Positions 26,473-35,273 of a stretch of 64,000 nucleotides of DNA are shown in pieces. Positions within the stretch are counted from its first letter, which is position 1. The number at the start of each line of letters is the position of its first letter. The DNA is taken from the NCBI GenBank assembly GCA_006383075.2, contig SMNH02000014.1, forward strand, positions 43,944-107,943, given 5' to 3'. The translations under genes were made by a program, and so were the position numbers. The stretch is from Kordia sp. TARA_039_SRF. Lineage in GTDB: Bacteria > Bacteroidota > Bacteroidia > Flavobacteriales > Flavobacteriaceae. The notes beneath the pieces are model-generated. The model saw nothing but the letters and a program-made list of their open reading frames with translations, was not told the DNA's origin and made no database searches.

Positions 26473-27285
26473 ATGAGTGGATTTGCAAGCTGGATTGGAG
26501 GCGCGTTAGGATGGACTCTTGGTGGTCCTATTGGTGCTGCCGTCGGATTTGCCATTGGAGCAGCTATTGACAAAGCAACTTCAAAAGGATTATTATTAGA
26601 CGAACCAAAAGATTCGAAAAGAAGACGTCGCCCAAGAACCGAGCCAACATACGAACGCCGAAGAAGACGCAGAACAACGACAACGGAAAAACAAGCGCAA
26701 ACAAAATCGGGCGATTTTGAAGTGAGTTTGTTAGTGCTTTCAGCAATTGTAATGAAAGCGGATGGCGAAGTCTCGCAATCGGAAAAAAACTATGTCCGCG
26801 ATTATTTTGTGAAAATGTACGGAAAAGACCGTGCCAACAATGCGTTTAAGCTGTTCAATGGTTTGTTGCAAAAAGAAGATATTTCCACACGTCAAGTATG
26901 TCAGCAAATCCAAGCGCACATGGATCATTCTTCACGTTTGCAATTATTACATTATCTGTTCGGTGTTACCAAAGCAGACGGCATTGTAAGTGAAGAAGAA
27001 GTAGAACTGATTGAAAAAATAGCAGGATATTTATACATCAACGAACGCGATTATCAATCTATCAAAGCAATGTTTTACAATCCGATTGATAGTGCGTATC
27101 GTATTTTGGAAATTGACAAATCTGCCACGATTAACGAAATCAAAAAAGCCTATCGTAAAATGGCGAAAAAATATCATCCTGATAAATTGCAACACTTAGG
27201 TGAAGAACACGTAAAAGGCGCTGAAGAAAAATTTCAACGTGTACAAAAAGCTTACGAGCAATTGCAAGAAGAACGCGGTTTTTAA
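26473..27285 (+). CDS. TerB-like / J-domain protein (DjlA-like)
   Basis: A 270-residue protein. The start MSGFASWIGGALGWTLGGP (Gly-rich hydrophobic, residues 1-35) was chosen over the ATG at 26440 because the -7 box lies between them. Residues ~40-70 are strongly basic (RRRRPR, RRRRRTTTT). Residues ~75-185 are a TerB helical domain in two similar halves (SAIVMKADGEVSQSEKNYV and GVTKADGIVSEEEVELIE). Residues ~203-268 are a J domain with the HPD motif (MAKKYHPDKL), which would stimulate DnaK. The architecture is that of DjlA-type co-chaperones. It stands alone upstream of a HupE-like gene. Confidence 0.9.
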   Translation: MSGFASWIGGALGWTLGGPIGAAVGFAIGAAIDKATSKGLLLDEPKDSKRRRRPRTEPTYERRRRRRTTTTEKQAQTKSGDFEVSLLVLSAIVMKADGEVSQSEKNYVRDYFVKMYGKDRANNAFKLFNGLLQKEDISTRQVCQQIQAHMDHSSRLQLLHYLFGVTKADGIVSEEEVELIEKIAGYLYINERDYQSIKAMFYNPIDSAYRILEIDKSATINEIKKAYRKMAKKYHPDKLQHLGEEHVKGAEEKFQRVQKAYEQLQEERGF

Positions 27286-27346
27286 ATTCGCGAAATAAAA
27301 TGTATGTTTGAAAAATTAACCCCAACCTATAATCCTACAATTACTT

Positions 27347-27928
27347 ATGAGCGACTTTTGGATTTACTTTAAATTAGGACTCAATCATGTATTAGATTTT
27401 AATGGCTACGACCACGTACTTTTCTTGATTGTCCTTACGGTTGCCTACTTATTCAAAGACTGGAAACGCGTATTTTGGATTGTGACAATTTTTACCATTG
27501 GTCACACCATATCGTTACTTTTATCTACCTACAATGTCATTGCTGTTCGCGCAAATACCGCAGAATTTCTAGTCTACGTCACCATTATTGCGACAGCCTT
27601 ATACAACATATTCACCGCAGGAAAAAGCAATAACAAAACGAAAATTGTCATTCTTTTAGTCGTTGCGTTATTCTTCGGATTGATTCACGGTTTGGCATTT
27701 TCCAACTATTTCAAAACCATTACTTCTGGAGTGGAAAGTAAGTTGTTGCCGATGCTAGAATTTGCCTTAGGCGTTGAAGCCGCGCAAATCATTGTCGTGT
27801 TTGTCGTGTTGGTACTTTCTTTTGTATTTCAAACCGTATTCCGTTTCTCCAAAAGAGATTGGGTGATGGTGATTTCATCTATTGTATTGGGAATTGCTTT
27901 TCATATTGTAGATATTAATTTTTTGTGA
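27347..27928 (+). CDS. HupE/UreJ-like membrane protein
   Basis: A 193-residue integral membrane protein with about six helices. Family motifs are GYDHVLFLIVL near residue 20, GHTISLLL near 56, GLIHGLAFSNYF near 105, and EAAQIIVVF near 143. HupE/UreJ relatives are putative nickel or cobalt permeases linked to hydrogenase or urease, but in many Bacteroidetes this second subfamily occurs without either, and no metalloenzyme gene is nearby. The metal role is therefore only a family-based suggestion. It precedes the Cys-rich GG-leader peptide by 52 bases. Confidence 0.85.
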   Translation: MSDFWIYFKLGLNHVLDFNGYDHVLFLIVLTVAYLFKDWKRVFWIVTIFTIGHTISLLLSTYNVIAVRANTAEFLVYVTIIATALYNIFTAGKSNNKTKIVILLVVALFFGLIHGLAFSNYFKTITSGVESKLLPMLEFALGVEAAQIIVVFVVLVLSFVFQTVFRFSKRDWVMVISSIVLGIAFHIVDINFL

Positions 27929-27980
27929 TGTGATAGTAATTTAATAGTTTAGAATCGTATTAACTATTAATTCATTACAC

Positions 27981-28178
27981 ATGAAAAAAAGAGAAATCTC
28001 GAAATTAAGCTTAAACAAAAAGCAAATTTCAACCTTAAACTATCACAACCTTTTGGGTGGTGCGCGACTTATTCATGCTGGTTCAGATTGTGAAGGAACT
28101 TGCACATGTAATTGTACAGAAGTACAAACGTGCGGAACTGAAGAATCAGAATGTATTGCATGTCATTCAGAACCGTGA
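27981..28178 (+). CDS. Cys-rich GG-leader peptide precursor (65 residues)
   Basis: A small precursor peptide. Residues 1-27 form a leader with the ISKLSLNKKQISTLN pattern ending LLGG, as in Bacteroidetes GG-type or class I lanthipeptide-like precursors. The predicted core (residues 28-65) has seven cysteines (DC, GTC, TC, NC, QTC, EC, AC) among several Thr and Ser, giving scope for thioether rings, disulfides or metal binding. No LanB/LanC, radical SAM maturase, YcaO or C39 transporter is adjacent; the nearest radical SAM gene is 6.7 kb away and of another family. A strong terminator follows at 28260. The family label is inferred from the leader. Confidence 0.82.
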   Translation: MKKREISKLSLNKKQISTLNYHNLLGGARLIHAGSDCEGTCTCNCTEVQTCGTEESECIACHSEP

Positions 28179-28259
28179 AAACCAATTTTGGTAAAAAATT
28201 AACAACGAAGCTATTGTGATTCCAACACAAACCTAATATCTTCGTTATAGAAGACAAGA

Positions 28260-28283
28260 AGCAACGAACTCGTTGCTTTTTTT
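28260..28283 (+). terminator. Rho-independent terminator after the Cys-rich peptide gene
   Basis: AGCAACGA-AC-TCGTTGCT is a perfect 8-bp stem followed by seven T. It lies 24 bases before the dCMP deaminase ATG. A second possible stem (AACGAAG / CTTCGTT) lies just upstream, 28204-28246. Confidence 0.8.
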
Positions 28284-28307
28284 CGCTCCAAAAGCGTACA
28301 TTTACAC

Positions 28308-28742
28308 ATGCCTAAACAAAAACAAGCAAAATATGATCATGCCTATTTGCGCATGGCAAAAGAATGGGGAAAACTCTCGTATTGTAAGCGTAAACAAGTT
28401 GGCGCGATTATTGTCAAAGATAGAATGATTATCTCTGATGGTTACAACGGAACACCATCAGGATTTGAAAATTTTTGTGAAGATGAAGAAGGCTATACCA
28501 AATGGTACGTATTGCATGCAGAAGCCAATGCCATTTTAAAAGTAGCAGCTTCTACGCAATCATGTGTTGGCGCTACATTGTATATAACCATGTCACCTTG
28601 TAAAGAGTGTAGCAAGCTTATTCATCAAGCAGGAATTACCCGAGTGGTGTATATAGATGCATATAAAGACGACTCTGGAATACAATTTTTACAAAGAGCA
28701 GGCGTTGAAGTAGAACATCTTCCTGAGATAGAAGCTTCTTAA
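28308..28742 (+). CDS. dCMP deaminase (cytidine/deoxycytidylate deaminase family)
   Basis: A 144-residue zinc enzyme that deaminates dCMP to dUMP for thymidylate synthesis. Zinc ligands and the catalytic Glu are His70-Ala-Glu72 in LHAEANAILKVA and Cys98-x-x-Cys101 in SPCKECSKLIHQAG. The N-terminal SYCKRKQVGAIIVKD and GYNGTPSG match the ComEB/dCMP deaminase group. The S41 protease gene follows after 13 bases, so they share a transcript. Together with nrdAB and dgt in this window it acts on deoxynucleotide pools. Confidence 0.92.
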   Translation: MPKQKQAKYDHAYLRMAKEWGKLSYCKRKQVGAIIVKDRMIISDGYNGTPSGFENFCEDEEGYTKWYVLHAEANAILKVAASTQSCVGATLYITMSPCKECSKLIHQAGITRVVYIDAYKDDSGIQFLQRAGVEVEHLPEIEAS

Positions 28743-28755
28743 AACAAATATAATT

Positions 28756-30354
28756 TTGAACAAAAAAACACAATATTTACTTCCTATTATCATTGCAGCC
28801 GCAGTGGCAGCAGGCGTATTTATTGGTGGAAAGTTAAATTTTAGTGCAACGCCCGAAAAATTATTCTCATCAAACACAAGCAAAGACAAACTCAATCGCT
28901 TGATTGATTACATCGATTATGAATATGTAGACGACGTAGATGTTGATAGCATTGTAGATGTAACAGTAAATAATATTCTCGAAAACCTAGATCCACATTC
29001 CGTATACATTCCTTCTGAAGAAGAAAAACGTGTTGCCGAAAACATGCAAGGCGATTTTGTAGGTGTCGGAATTCGTTTTGATATGATCAATGATACGTTA
29101 ACCGTCGTACGAACGCTAGAAGGCGGACCAAGTGTAGCCGCAGGCATTAAAGCGGGCGATCGTATTTTGATGGCGGATAAGGATACTTTGTACGGAAAAA
29201 ATCTTCGCAATACGCAAATCATCACGCGCTTAAAAGGTACTGAAAATACATCTGTCAAACTGAAAATTTATCGTAAAAGCACGGATGAAGAACTATTTAT
29301 TGACTTGAAAAGAGCCAAAGTTCCTATCAAAAGTGTGGTGGCGCATTATATGTTGACAGACGATTTAGGCTATATCAAAATCAATCGTTTTGCCGAAACT
29401 ACTTATGAGGAATTTGAAGAAGCACTCAATAATCTACAAGCAAAAGGCGCGCGACATTTAGCGTTGGATTTACGCAACAATCCAGGCGGAATTTTAGACA
29501 TTACACGTGATATTGCCGACGAATTTTTAGAAGATGGAAAACTGATTCTTTTCACCAAAAATAAAAAAGGAGAAGTTGAAAAATATTATGCCACCGATGA
29601 AGGCGATTTTGAAAACGGCGAAATTTATGTGTTGATGAATGAAAAATCAGCTTCTGCGAGCGAAATCATTGCAGGTGCGTTGCAAGACAATGACAAAGGC
29701 GTGATTGTGGGAAGGCGCTCGTTTGGAAAAGGACTCGTACAACGCCCAATGCCTTTGGGTGATGGCTCTGTAGTCCGATTGACGATTTCACGCTATTACA
29801 CACCGACAGGACGCTCTATTCAACGTTCGTACAAAGATGGCAATAAAGACTATTTTGATGAATATTACGAACGCTTCAAATCGGGAGAATTGCAATCGAT
29901 GGACAGTATTAAAGTCGCAGATTCGTTAAAATTTAAAACACCTAAAGGAAAAGTTGTATATGGCGGCGGCGGAATCATTCCAGACGTATTTGTTCCATTG
30001 ACAAGTTCGCCAGAAGAATTATCACTAGAACGCGGTTTGCGTACAAGAATTGTTGGTTATATTGACGATTTTGTCTTCAACAAACTAGAAACTGATAGAG
30101 CGCAATACGAAGATATTTCTGAAGAAGAATTCATGCAGAATTTCACAATTACGGACGAATTGCTCAAAGAATACACCAATTATCTAAGTGACATGCGCGG
30201 TCAGCGAATCTATATTGAAAAATATGCCAATCAGATGAAGCGACATATCAAAGCAACGTATATTGAGCAATTGTACGGCGCAAATGGTTACCAACAACAA
30301 CTCAACGAAGGTGACAAAATGATTGAAAAAGTGATTGAATTACACGGTAATTAA
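28756..30354 (+). CDS. S41-family C-terminal processing peptidase
   Basis: A 532-residue membrane-anchored periplasmic serine protease of the CtpA/Prc type. Order: membrane anchor ~8-26 (LLPIIIAAAVAAGVFIGG), helical N-domain, PDZ domain ~85-175 (GDFVGVGIRFDMINDTLTVV, AGIKAGDRIL), then the protease core with the serine in KSASASEIIAGALQ (Ser300/302) and lysine in RRSFGKGLVQRP about 25 residues later. These form the Ser-Lys dyad. The start is TTG at 28756; no ATG precedes the anchor helix. It lies 13 bases after the dCMP deaminase gene. It likely trims exported protein C-termini. Confidence 0.93.
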   Translation: MNKKTQYLLPIIIAAAVAAGVFIGGKLNFSATPEKLFSSNTSKDKLNRLIDYIDYEYVDDVDVDSIVDVTVNNILENLDPHSVYIPSEEEKRVAENMQGDFVGVGIRFDMINDTLTVVRTLEGGPSVAAGIKAGDRILMADKDTLYGKNLRNTQIITRLKGTENTSVKLKIYRKSTDEELFIDLKRAKVPIKSVVAHYMLTDDLGYIKINRFAETTYEEFEEALNNLQAKGARHLALDLRNNPGGILDITRDIADEFLEDGKLILFTKNKKGEVEKYYATDEGDFENGEIYVLMNEKSASASEIIAGALQDNDKGVIVGRRSFGKGLVQRPMPLGDGSVVRLTISRYYTPTGRSIQRSYKDGNKDYFDEYYERFKSGELQSMDSIKVADSLKFKTPKGKVVYGGGGIIPDVFVPLTSSPEELSLERGLRTRIVGYIDDFVFNKLETDRAQYEDISEEEFMQNFTITDELLKEYTNYLSDMRGQRIYIEKYANQMKRHIKATYIEQLYGANGYQQQLNEGDKMIEKVIELHGN

Positions 30355-30431
30355 TGTAGCAATTTTTTGATGTAACAGTGTATCAATTATTTAATTTTTA
30401 AATCCTTCAATCTTTTAATTCCTAAAAAAGT

Positions 30432-31034
30432 CTAAACTTTATCGTGAACTTTGGTATGATTTCCGTCGTTCCAAAGCGTTAAAATATCCGTAGCAACTTG
30501 CGCACCGCTTCCAGCTGCAATGGCAAATTGACTCCGCCAACCCGCAATAGTTCCGCATACGTACAATCCATCTTTGACTAAATGGTCGTTGTTTTTAAGA
30601 TAGAGTCTGTCCTTTTTTGCAGCAGCTCTTGGATGTGGTGCCATGAAGTCTTCCAAGCCGTCAATGGTTAAGGGTTTTGCATAGTTTAATGCAATCACAA
30701 CAAGTTTACTTTGGTATGTTTTTTTATTCGTAACGATTTGAAAATTACCTGCTTCTCCTGAAATTTCTAGTACTTTTTCTTGTGTAATTTGGGTGACATG
30801 CGGATAGGTTTTTGCTAAATGTGCTTGCCCTTCCATCATAATTTCAGCGCCTGTTTTTCCTGCTGGCAAGCCTAAAACATTATTAAACAGCGCATTCTGT
30901 AAATGTGAAGCACGTTGGTGAAGTACGATACCAATCTTTTTATCGGAAGCAAACGGTTTTTCTTTGGCAGAGCCTAATACGAGCGCACATTGCATGCCCG
31001 AAACACCACCGCCAATTACAAGAACATCAAACAT
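30432..31034 (-). CDS. Short FAD-dependent oxidoreductase, thioredoxin-reductase-like
   Basis: A 200-residue flavoprotein. Residues 1-20 carry the FAD-binding Rossmann motif (DVLVIGGGVSGMQCALVL), and the C-terminus has the second FAD segment (DGLYVCGTIAGWRSQFAIAAGSGAQVA). Compared with thioredoxin reductases (about 310 residues), it lacks the NADPH-binding domain and the CxxC redox pair. It may take electrons from another partner, or be a truncated paralog that is still expressed; there is no frameshift and the frame is intact end to end. Its start overlaps the stop of the 68-residue membrane protein (TAATG). Confidence 0.85.
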   Translation of the reverse strand: MFDVLVIGGGVSGMQCALVLGSAKEKPFASDKKIGIVLHQRASHLQNALFNNVLGLPAGKTGAEIMMEGQAHLAKTYPHVTQITQEKVLEISGEAGNFQIVTNKKTYQSKLVVIALNYAKPLTIDGLEDFMAPHPRAAAKKDRLYLKNNDHLVKDGLYVCGTIAGWRSQFAIAAGSGAQVATDILTLWNDGNHTKVHDKV

Positions 31035-31240
31035 TATTTCTTAGAATCGTTAATTTTATCTTGAATCTTTTTCGAAGTCAAATAAATCAGTATAATCAAA
31101 ATAGCGCATAAAGCCGCCACAATACTGATAACAGCCACCATACTTTCTCCTTCTAACAAATTGTCGAAGTCTAGCTTGGTTGCGCTGTAAATGCTAAGCA
31201 AAATCGCGATTATAATAACGATATATGAGAATTTTTTCAT
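31034..31240 (-). CDS. Small two-helix membrane protein
   Basis: A 68-residue protein with two hydrophobic helices: residues ~5-21 (YIVIIIAILLSIYSATKL) and ~35-55 (VAVISIVAALCAILIILIYL), then a Lys/Asp tail (KKIQDKINDSKK). No family is recognised. Its stop codon overlaps the start of the short flavoprotein gene (TAATG), and it follows the 31253-32596 gene by 12 bases, so it is in the same minus-strand operon (MarC, 447-residue protein, this, flavoprotein). Confidence 0.7.
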   Translation of the reverse strand: MKKFSYIVIIIAILLSIYSATKLDFDNLLEGESMVAVISIVAALCAILIILIYLTSKKIQDKINDSKK

Positions 31241-31252
31241 AACAATTTTCTA

Positions 31253-32596
31253 TTAATTTTTTCTGAAATACTTTGAAAGCACGTCCTTTTTAAGCATCTC
31301 CGCTTTTTCATCACTCTTTGGTGATTCTGTCAATTTTTCTGAACTGCTAAAATACGATATTTCTCGGTAAAATTTTTCAACATCCGGATCACTTGGCTCA
31401 TACTCAATGTCTTTTTCGTCGGTAGCATTTGGCGCGTACTCATATTTTTCTATACTCGTTTGTGATGTCCAATTCAAATGTTCGTCGTACGTATACTCTA
31501 GTAGTTTTATGTGTTTAGTTACCATTTCTTCATCATAGGAAACCACGACTTGCTTAGTGGTATTTCCATGTTTGTCGACGGTTTCTGTAATTATTTTTTG
31601 CAAACCATCTTTTTCGCTATATGCAGAGCTTCTTTCTTCCGACGGAATATTTGAACTAAAAAACTGTTTGGTAACTTTCTCATTTCGTTTTGGATATGTC
31701 ACCAAACTTTGATACGTTTTCCGCGTGCCATACTGTGTTATTTCATCTTTAGTTTCAATCAATCTTCCGTGAGCATCTCGCTTGTAGCTTTCTACTGCTT
31801 CTTGCGTATTGACTAGTGGCATCGTTGTTTTCACGCTTGTTACATACGATTTACCCCGAATCGTTTCATAAGCATACTCAAATACTATTGACGTCTTTTT
31901 TTTAGAAATCGGATAATATCCATCTTTCTTAAAAGATAATACACGGTCAAACTTATCGTATGTTTTGGTGGTTGTATAAATACAAAAATAATTACCTGTT
32001 TTTTCCACACTCTTAATGGTAACTATGGTAGTGTCTTTTTGTTTTTGGTATGTATACTCTTTATATGCTTCAAAATTATACACCGCACCTTTAGCAATCT
32101 CATATTCGTAATAGGAGCGTAAATTACCATATTCGTCATACGACATTTGTTCTATATACGCCTTTTTACGCGTCTTTATATTAGTATCATATAATTGCTC
32201 ATACGTATGCAGTTCGCGTTGCAATAAATTTCCTTTTTCATCATAATAAAAGCGAAAAACTTCTTCATCACTTTCTATTTTGGTGACTTTTCCAAGTGTG
32301 TTAAAATGCGCATCAATATGTAAGTATACAGTATCTTGATGCATAACAATAGGATCGCCATAGCCATAAAAGCTTGAATATTGTCGTATGCGTTTAGGTG
32401 TTTTTGTAAAACTAATGTCAAAACCACCCATCACAGGAACACCTTGCCTAAAATTCATTAAAATACTGTCAGTCGCCATTGGGTCTAACATTTTTTTTGT
32501 TAGCGAATTACTTGCAACTATATTTTGTTGTCCTCTAACAGGATTCGTGCAAAGTAAAATACTAAAAATGAATAGGGCAAGGATGCTTATTTTCAT
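31253..32596 (-). CDS. Exported YD-repeat-like protein of unknown function
   Basis: A 447-residue secreted protein with a signal peptide (residues 1-22, FIFSILLCTNPVRGQ). The body is rich in Tyr-Asp strands: FRFYYDEKGNLLQRELHTY, MSYDEYGNLRSYYEYE, KTYDKFDRVLSFKKDGY, YKRDAHGRLIETKDEI, YTYDEHLNWTSQTSIEKYEY. These are degenerate YD (RHS-like) repeats that form a beta-structure, without an RHS core or toxin domain. Its ATG overlaps the marC stop (ATGA). It is probably periplasmic or surface. Function unknown. Confidence 0.78.
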   Translation of the reverse strand: MKISILALFIFSILLCTNPVRGQQNIVASNSLTKKMLDPMATDSILMNFRQGVPVMGGFDISFTKTPKRIRQYSSFYGYGDPIVMHQDTVYLHIDAHFNTLGKVTKIESDEEVFRFYYDEKGNLLQRELHTYEQLYDTNIKTRKKAYIEQMSYDEYGNLRSYYEYEIAKGAVYNFEAYKEYTYQKQKDTTIVTIKSVEKTGNYFCIYTTTKTYDKFDRVLSFKKDGYYPISKKKTSIVFEYAYETIRGKSYVTSVKTTMPLVNTQEAVESYKRDAHGRLIETKDEITQYGTRKTYQSLVTYPKRNEKVTKQFFSSNIPSEERSSAYSEKDGLQKIITETVDKHGNTTKQVVVSYDEEMVTKHIKLLEYTYDEHLNWTSQTSIEKYEYAPNATDEKDIEYEPSDPDVEKFYREISYFSSSEKLTESPKSDEKAEMLKKDVLSKYFRKN

Positions 32597-33183
32597 GCGG
32601 TTGCAAATATATCTTGGATTCCTGTAGTGAAAATTTTCACAGCAATTGCTAATAAAATCACTCCAAAAACTTTTCTCAAAATACGAATTCCATTTTGTCC
32701 TAACAAACGCTCAATTCTTGCTGAAGCTTTCAATACAATAAACATGATAATCATATTTATAAAAATCGCCACAATGATATTTTCAGAACTAAATTCTGCA
32801 CGAAGCGATAAAATAGACGTCAAACTTCCTGGTCCGGCTACTAATGGAAACGCAATTGGAAATACAGAAGCATCTTTCATGGCATCTTCATCCTCTTCCT
32901 TAAAAAAGGTAATTCCCAAAATCATTTCCAAGGCTAAAAAGAACAACACAAACGAACCTGCAATAGCAAACTGACTAACGGTAATACCAATCAAATTCAG
33001 CACGCTTTGTCCAATAAATAAAAATACGATCAAAATAATACCCGCAATAATCGTTGCTTTTCCCGATTGAATGTGTCCTGTTTTACGACGCAAATCAATA
33101 ATAATTGGAAGGCTTCCTACAATATCGATTACGGCAAAAAGTACCATACTTGCCGTTAGAATTTGTTTAAAATCTAATTCCAT
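32593..33183 (-). CDS. MarC-family integral membrane protein
   Basis: A 196-residue inner-membrane protein with six helices. Motifs: FAVIDIVGSLPIIIDL at 16-31, LEMILGITFFK, and the family signature FPLVAGPGSLTSILSL near residues 113-128, then SARIERLLGQNGIRILRKVFGVILLAIAV at the end. MarC proteins are related to amino acid or small-molecule exporters, but their substrate is unproved, and MarC itself is not responsible for multiple antibiotic resistance. It is the first gene of a four-gene minus-strand operon and overlaps the following gene by 4 bases (ATGA). Confidence 0.92.
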   Translation of the reverse strand: MELDFKQILTASMVLFAVIDIVGSLPIIIDLRRKTGHIQSGKATIIAGIILIVFLFIGQSVLNLIGITVSQFAIAGSFVLFFLALEMILGITFFKEEDEDAMKDASVFPIAFPLVAGPGSLTSILSLRAEFSSENIIVAIFINMIIMFIVLKASARIERLLGQNGIRILRKVFGVILLAIAVKIFTTGIQDIFATA

Positions 33184-33206
33184 TTCTATCCGTTTTAAAT
33201 TCGCCG

Positions 33207-33214
33207 CAAAAGTA
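33207..33214 (-). promoter_or_regulatory. Predicted -7 box of the marC operon
   Basis: TACTTTTG on the minus strand, exact TAnnTTTG, 23 bases before the ATG. Confidence 0.5.
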
Positions 33215-33329
33215 CATGTTTAAAGTAATTTGCAAAGTGAAAACACATGTTTTTTAAGTTAAATTAAAGTGAAAAAAGCAGTTGTAAAAAAATCATGTAA
33301 TTGGCTGAAATTAAAACCTTAGAAAAAAG

Positions 33330-33337
33330 TATATTTG
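33330..33337 (+). promoter_or_regulatory. Predicted -7 box of the DUF3109 gene, 4 bases from the ATG
   Basis: TATATTTG, exact TAnnTTTG, ends 4 bases before ATG 33342. If it is the promoter, transcription would begin at or next to the start codon, giving a leaderless mRNA. Confidence 0.4.
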
Positions 33338-33341
33338 CGGC

Positions 33342-33911
33342 ATGTTTCAGATAGGAAAAACCATTATTTCGGAAGATATTATTGAAAATGATTTTGTGTG
33401 TAATCTCAATGCGTGCAAAGGCATTTGTTGTGTAGAAGGTGACGCAGGCGCGCCATTGGATGAAGAAGAAATTAAGAAACTTGATGATATCTACGAAACC
33501 ATACAACCTTTTTTACGAAAAGAAGGTATTGAAGCTATTGAAGCGCAAGGAACCTATATTGTTCGTGAAAATGGCGATTTGGAAACACCACTAGTCAACG
33601 GAGCTGAATGTGCGTATGTCACCTTTGATGAAAAAAATACCGCCATGTGTGGTATTGAACAAGCGTATAACAAAGGTATTATTGATTGGAAAAAACCAGT
33701 GTCTTGTCACTTATATCCTGTTCGTGTAGAAGCGTATAGTGATTTTGCTGCGGTAAACTACCATCGTTGGCCAATTTGTGACGATGCGTGCACACTTGGA
33801 AAAGAATTGCAAGTACCTATTTATGTTTTTGTCAAAGAAGCGTTGATTCGAAAATTTGGTGAAGATTGGTATGCAGAATTGGAAAACACCGCAAAAAAAT
33901 TAGGTCGCTAA
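33342..33911 (+). CDS. DUF3109 family cysteine-rich protein
   Basis: A 189-residue cytoplasmic protein with a pattern of conserved cysteines: FVCNLNACKGICCVEGDAGAPL near residues 24-45, CAYVTFDEKNTAMCGI near 90-105, SCHLYPVRV near 121-129, and ICDDACTLG near 147-156. This is the YkgJ/DUF3109 type, in which the Cys residues probably bind a metal or Fe-S cluster; biochemical function is not known. The MFQIGKTIISEDII start is the family norm, so the odd closeness of the -7 box is not explained by a wrong start. It is a single gene. Confidence 0.93.
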   Translation: MFQIGKTIISEDIIENDFVCNLNACKGICCVEGDAGAPLDEEEIKKLDDIYETIQPFLRKEGIEAIEAQGTYIVRENGDLETPLVNGAECAYVTFDEKNTAMCGIEQAYNKGIIDWKKPVSCHLYPVRVEAYSDFAAVNYHRWPICDDACTLGKELQVPIYVFVKEALIRKFGEDWYAELENTAKKLGR

Positions 33912-34184
33912 TTTGCTAAAAACTCATTTTCTCATTTTTTTTTTAAAATGCTGGGTTTATCACTGATAGCGGAAAATAGCTTATCGTAACTACTTGATAA
34001 TCAGATTAAAATGCCGTTTTAGAAAATGTTAAAAAAGTAAGAAAAAACTGTACTCTTGTTAAAAACTCATAGACTTTGTGAATAAGTTACACTTTCATTT
34101 TCGCATACATTTTTCAATCTTTGTTATTCCCAAATCAAACAATAGTCTTTTTACCCAATTTTACATTAAAAACTCGATAATTTT

Positions 34185-35165
34185 ATGTCATCAGCAATAG
34201 AACCCATCTTACAAGAAAACAAAGACAGATTTGTGATTTTTCCAATCAAACACGCAGATATTTGGGAATGGTACAAGAAATCGGAAGCTAGTTTTTGGAC
34301 AGCAGAAGAAATTGACCTTCACCAAGATTTGACCGATTGGAATACAAAATTGAATGATGACGAGCGTTATTTCATTAAGCATATTCTTGCCTTTTTTGCG
34401 GCTTCTGATGGAATCGTCAATGAAAACTTAGCAGAGAACTTTGTAAATGAAGTACAATATTCAGAAGCTAAATTTTTCTACGGTTTCCAAATCATGATGG
34501 AAAATATTCATTCAGAAACATACTCGTTATTAATTGACACGTATGTGAAAGATGAAACAGAGAAAAACAAATTGTTTCAAGCTATTGAAAATTTCCCTGC
34601 GATTAAAAAGAAAGCAGACTGGGCATTGCAATGGATTGAATCGCCAAGTTTTGCAGAACGTTTGATTGCGTTTGCTGCCGTAGAAGGAATCTTCTTCTCT
34701 GGAGCGTTCTGTTCTATTTTCTGGTTGAAGAAACGTGGAATTATGCCTGGACTAACGTTTTCTAACGAGTTGATTTCTCGTGATGAAGGTGTACACTGTG
34801 ATTTTGCAGTGCATTTACACAACAATCACTTAGTAAATAAAGTTCCAAAAGAGCGTATTCGCGAAATTATTGTCGATGCTTTAAACATTGAGCGCGAATT
34901 CATTACAGAGTCTTTACCTGTAAGTCTTATTGGAATGAACGCTAAATTAATGACACAATACTTAGAGTTTGTAACCGACAGATTGTTGCAAGAGTTAGGT
35001 TGTGAAAAAGAGTACAATGTATCCAATCCATTCGATTTTATGGATATGATTTCTCTTCAAGGAAAAACCAATTTCTTTGAAAAACGAGTTTCAGAATACC
35101 AAAAAGCTGGTGTTTTAAACAAAGAAGAAGAGAAAGACAAATTTAGCTTTGACGCTGATTTCTAA
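34185..35165 (+). CDS. nrdB: Ribonucleoside-diphosphate reductase, small subunit
   Basis: The radical-generating R2 subunit (326 residues) of class Ia ribonucleotide reductase, which makes dNDPs from NDPs with NrdA. The diiron ligands are Asp75 ([11 protein letters not shown]), Glu106 and His109 ([12 protein letters not shown]), Glu167 ([10 protein letters not shown]), Glu201 and His204 (RDEGVHCDF). The radical tyrosine is Tyr113. All are present, and it is of the eukaryote-like R2 type. The last residues (KFSFDADF) would bind NrdA. The 273-base upstream gap is AT-rich with no gene; I found no clear NrdR box. nrdA follows after 152 bases. Confidence 0.97.
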   Translation: MSSAIEPILQENKDRFVIFPIKHADIWEWYKKSEASFWTAEEIDLHQDLTDWNTKLNDDERYFIKHILAFFAASDGIVNENLAENFVNEVQYSEAKFFYGFQIMMENIHSETYSLLIDTYVKDETEKNKLFQAIENFPAIKKKADWALQWIESPSFAERLIAFAAVEGIFFSGAFCSIFWLKKRGIMPGLTFSNELISRDEGVHCDFAVHLHNNHLVNKVPKERIREIIVDALNIEREFITESLPVSLIGMNAKLMTQYLEFVTDRLLQELGCEKEYNVSNPFDFMDMISLQGKTNFFEKRVSEYQKAGVLNKEEEKDKFSFDADF

Positions 35166-35273
35166 AAAAAGAAAATCCCTTTGATTTTGATTGCCTAGCA
35201 ATTAGAATTTTAAAAATAATAAAATCCCAAAATGCCAATTTTTTCCCGAAAAGTTGGTAAAATAACTAACCCC

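Noticed and set aside
23968..28178. A lanthipeptide biosynthetic cluster around the two GG-leader peptides
   Set aside because: No LanB, LanC, LanM, radical SAM maturase of the right family, or C39 transporter is present between or near them; only the precursors were kept.
33912..34184. NrdR box or riboswitch upstream of nrdB
   Set aside because: I looked for the NrdR consensus and for conserved hairpins, and found only AT-rich sequence without a convincing match.
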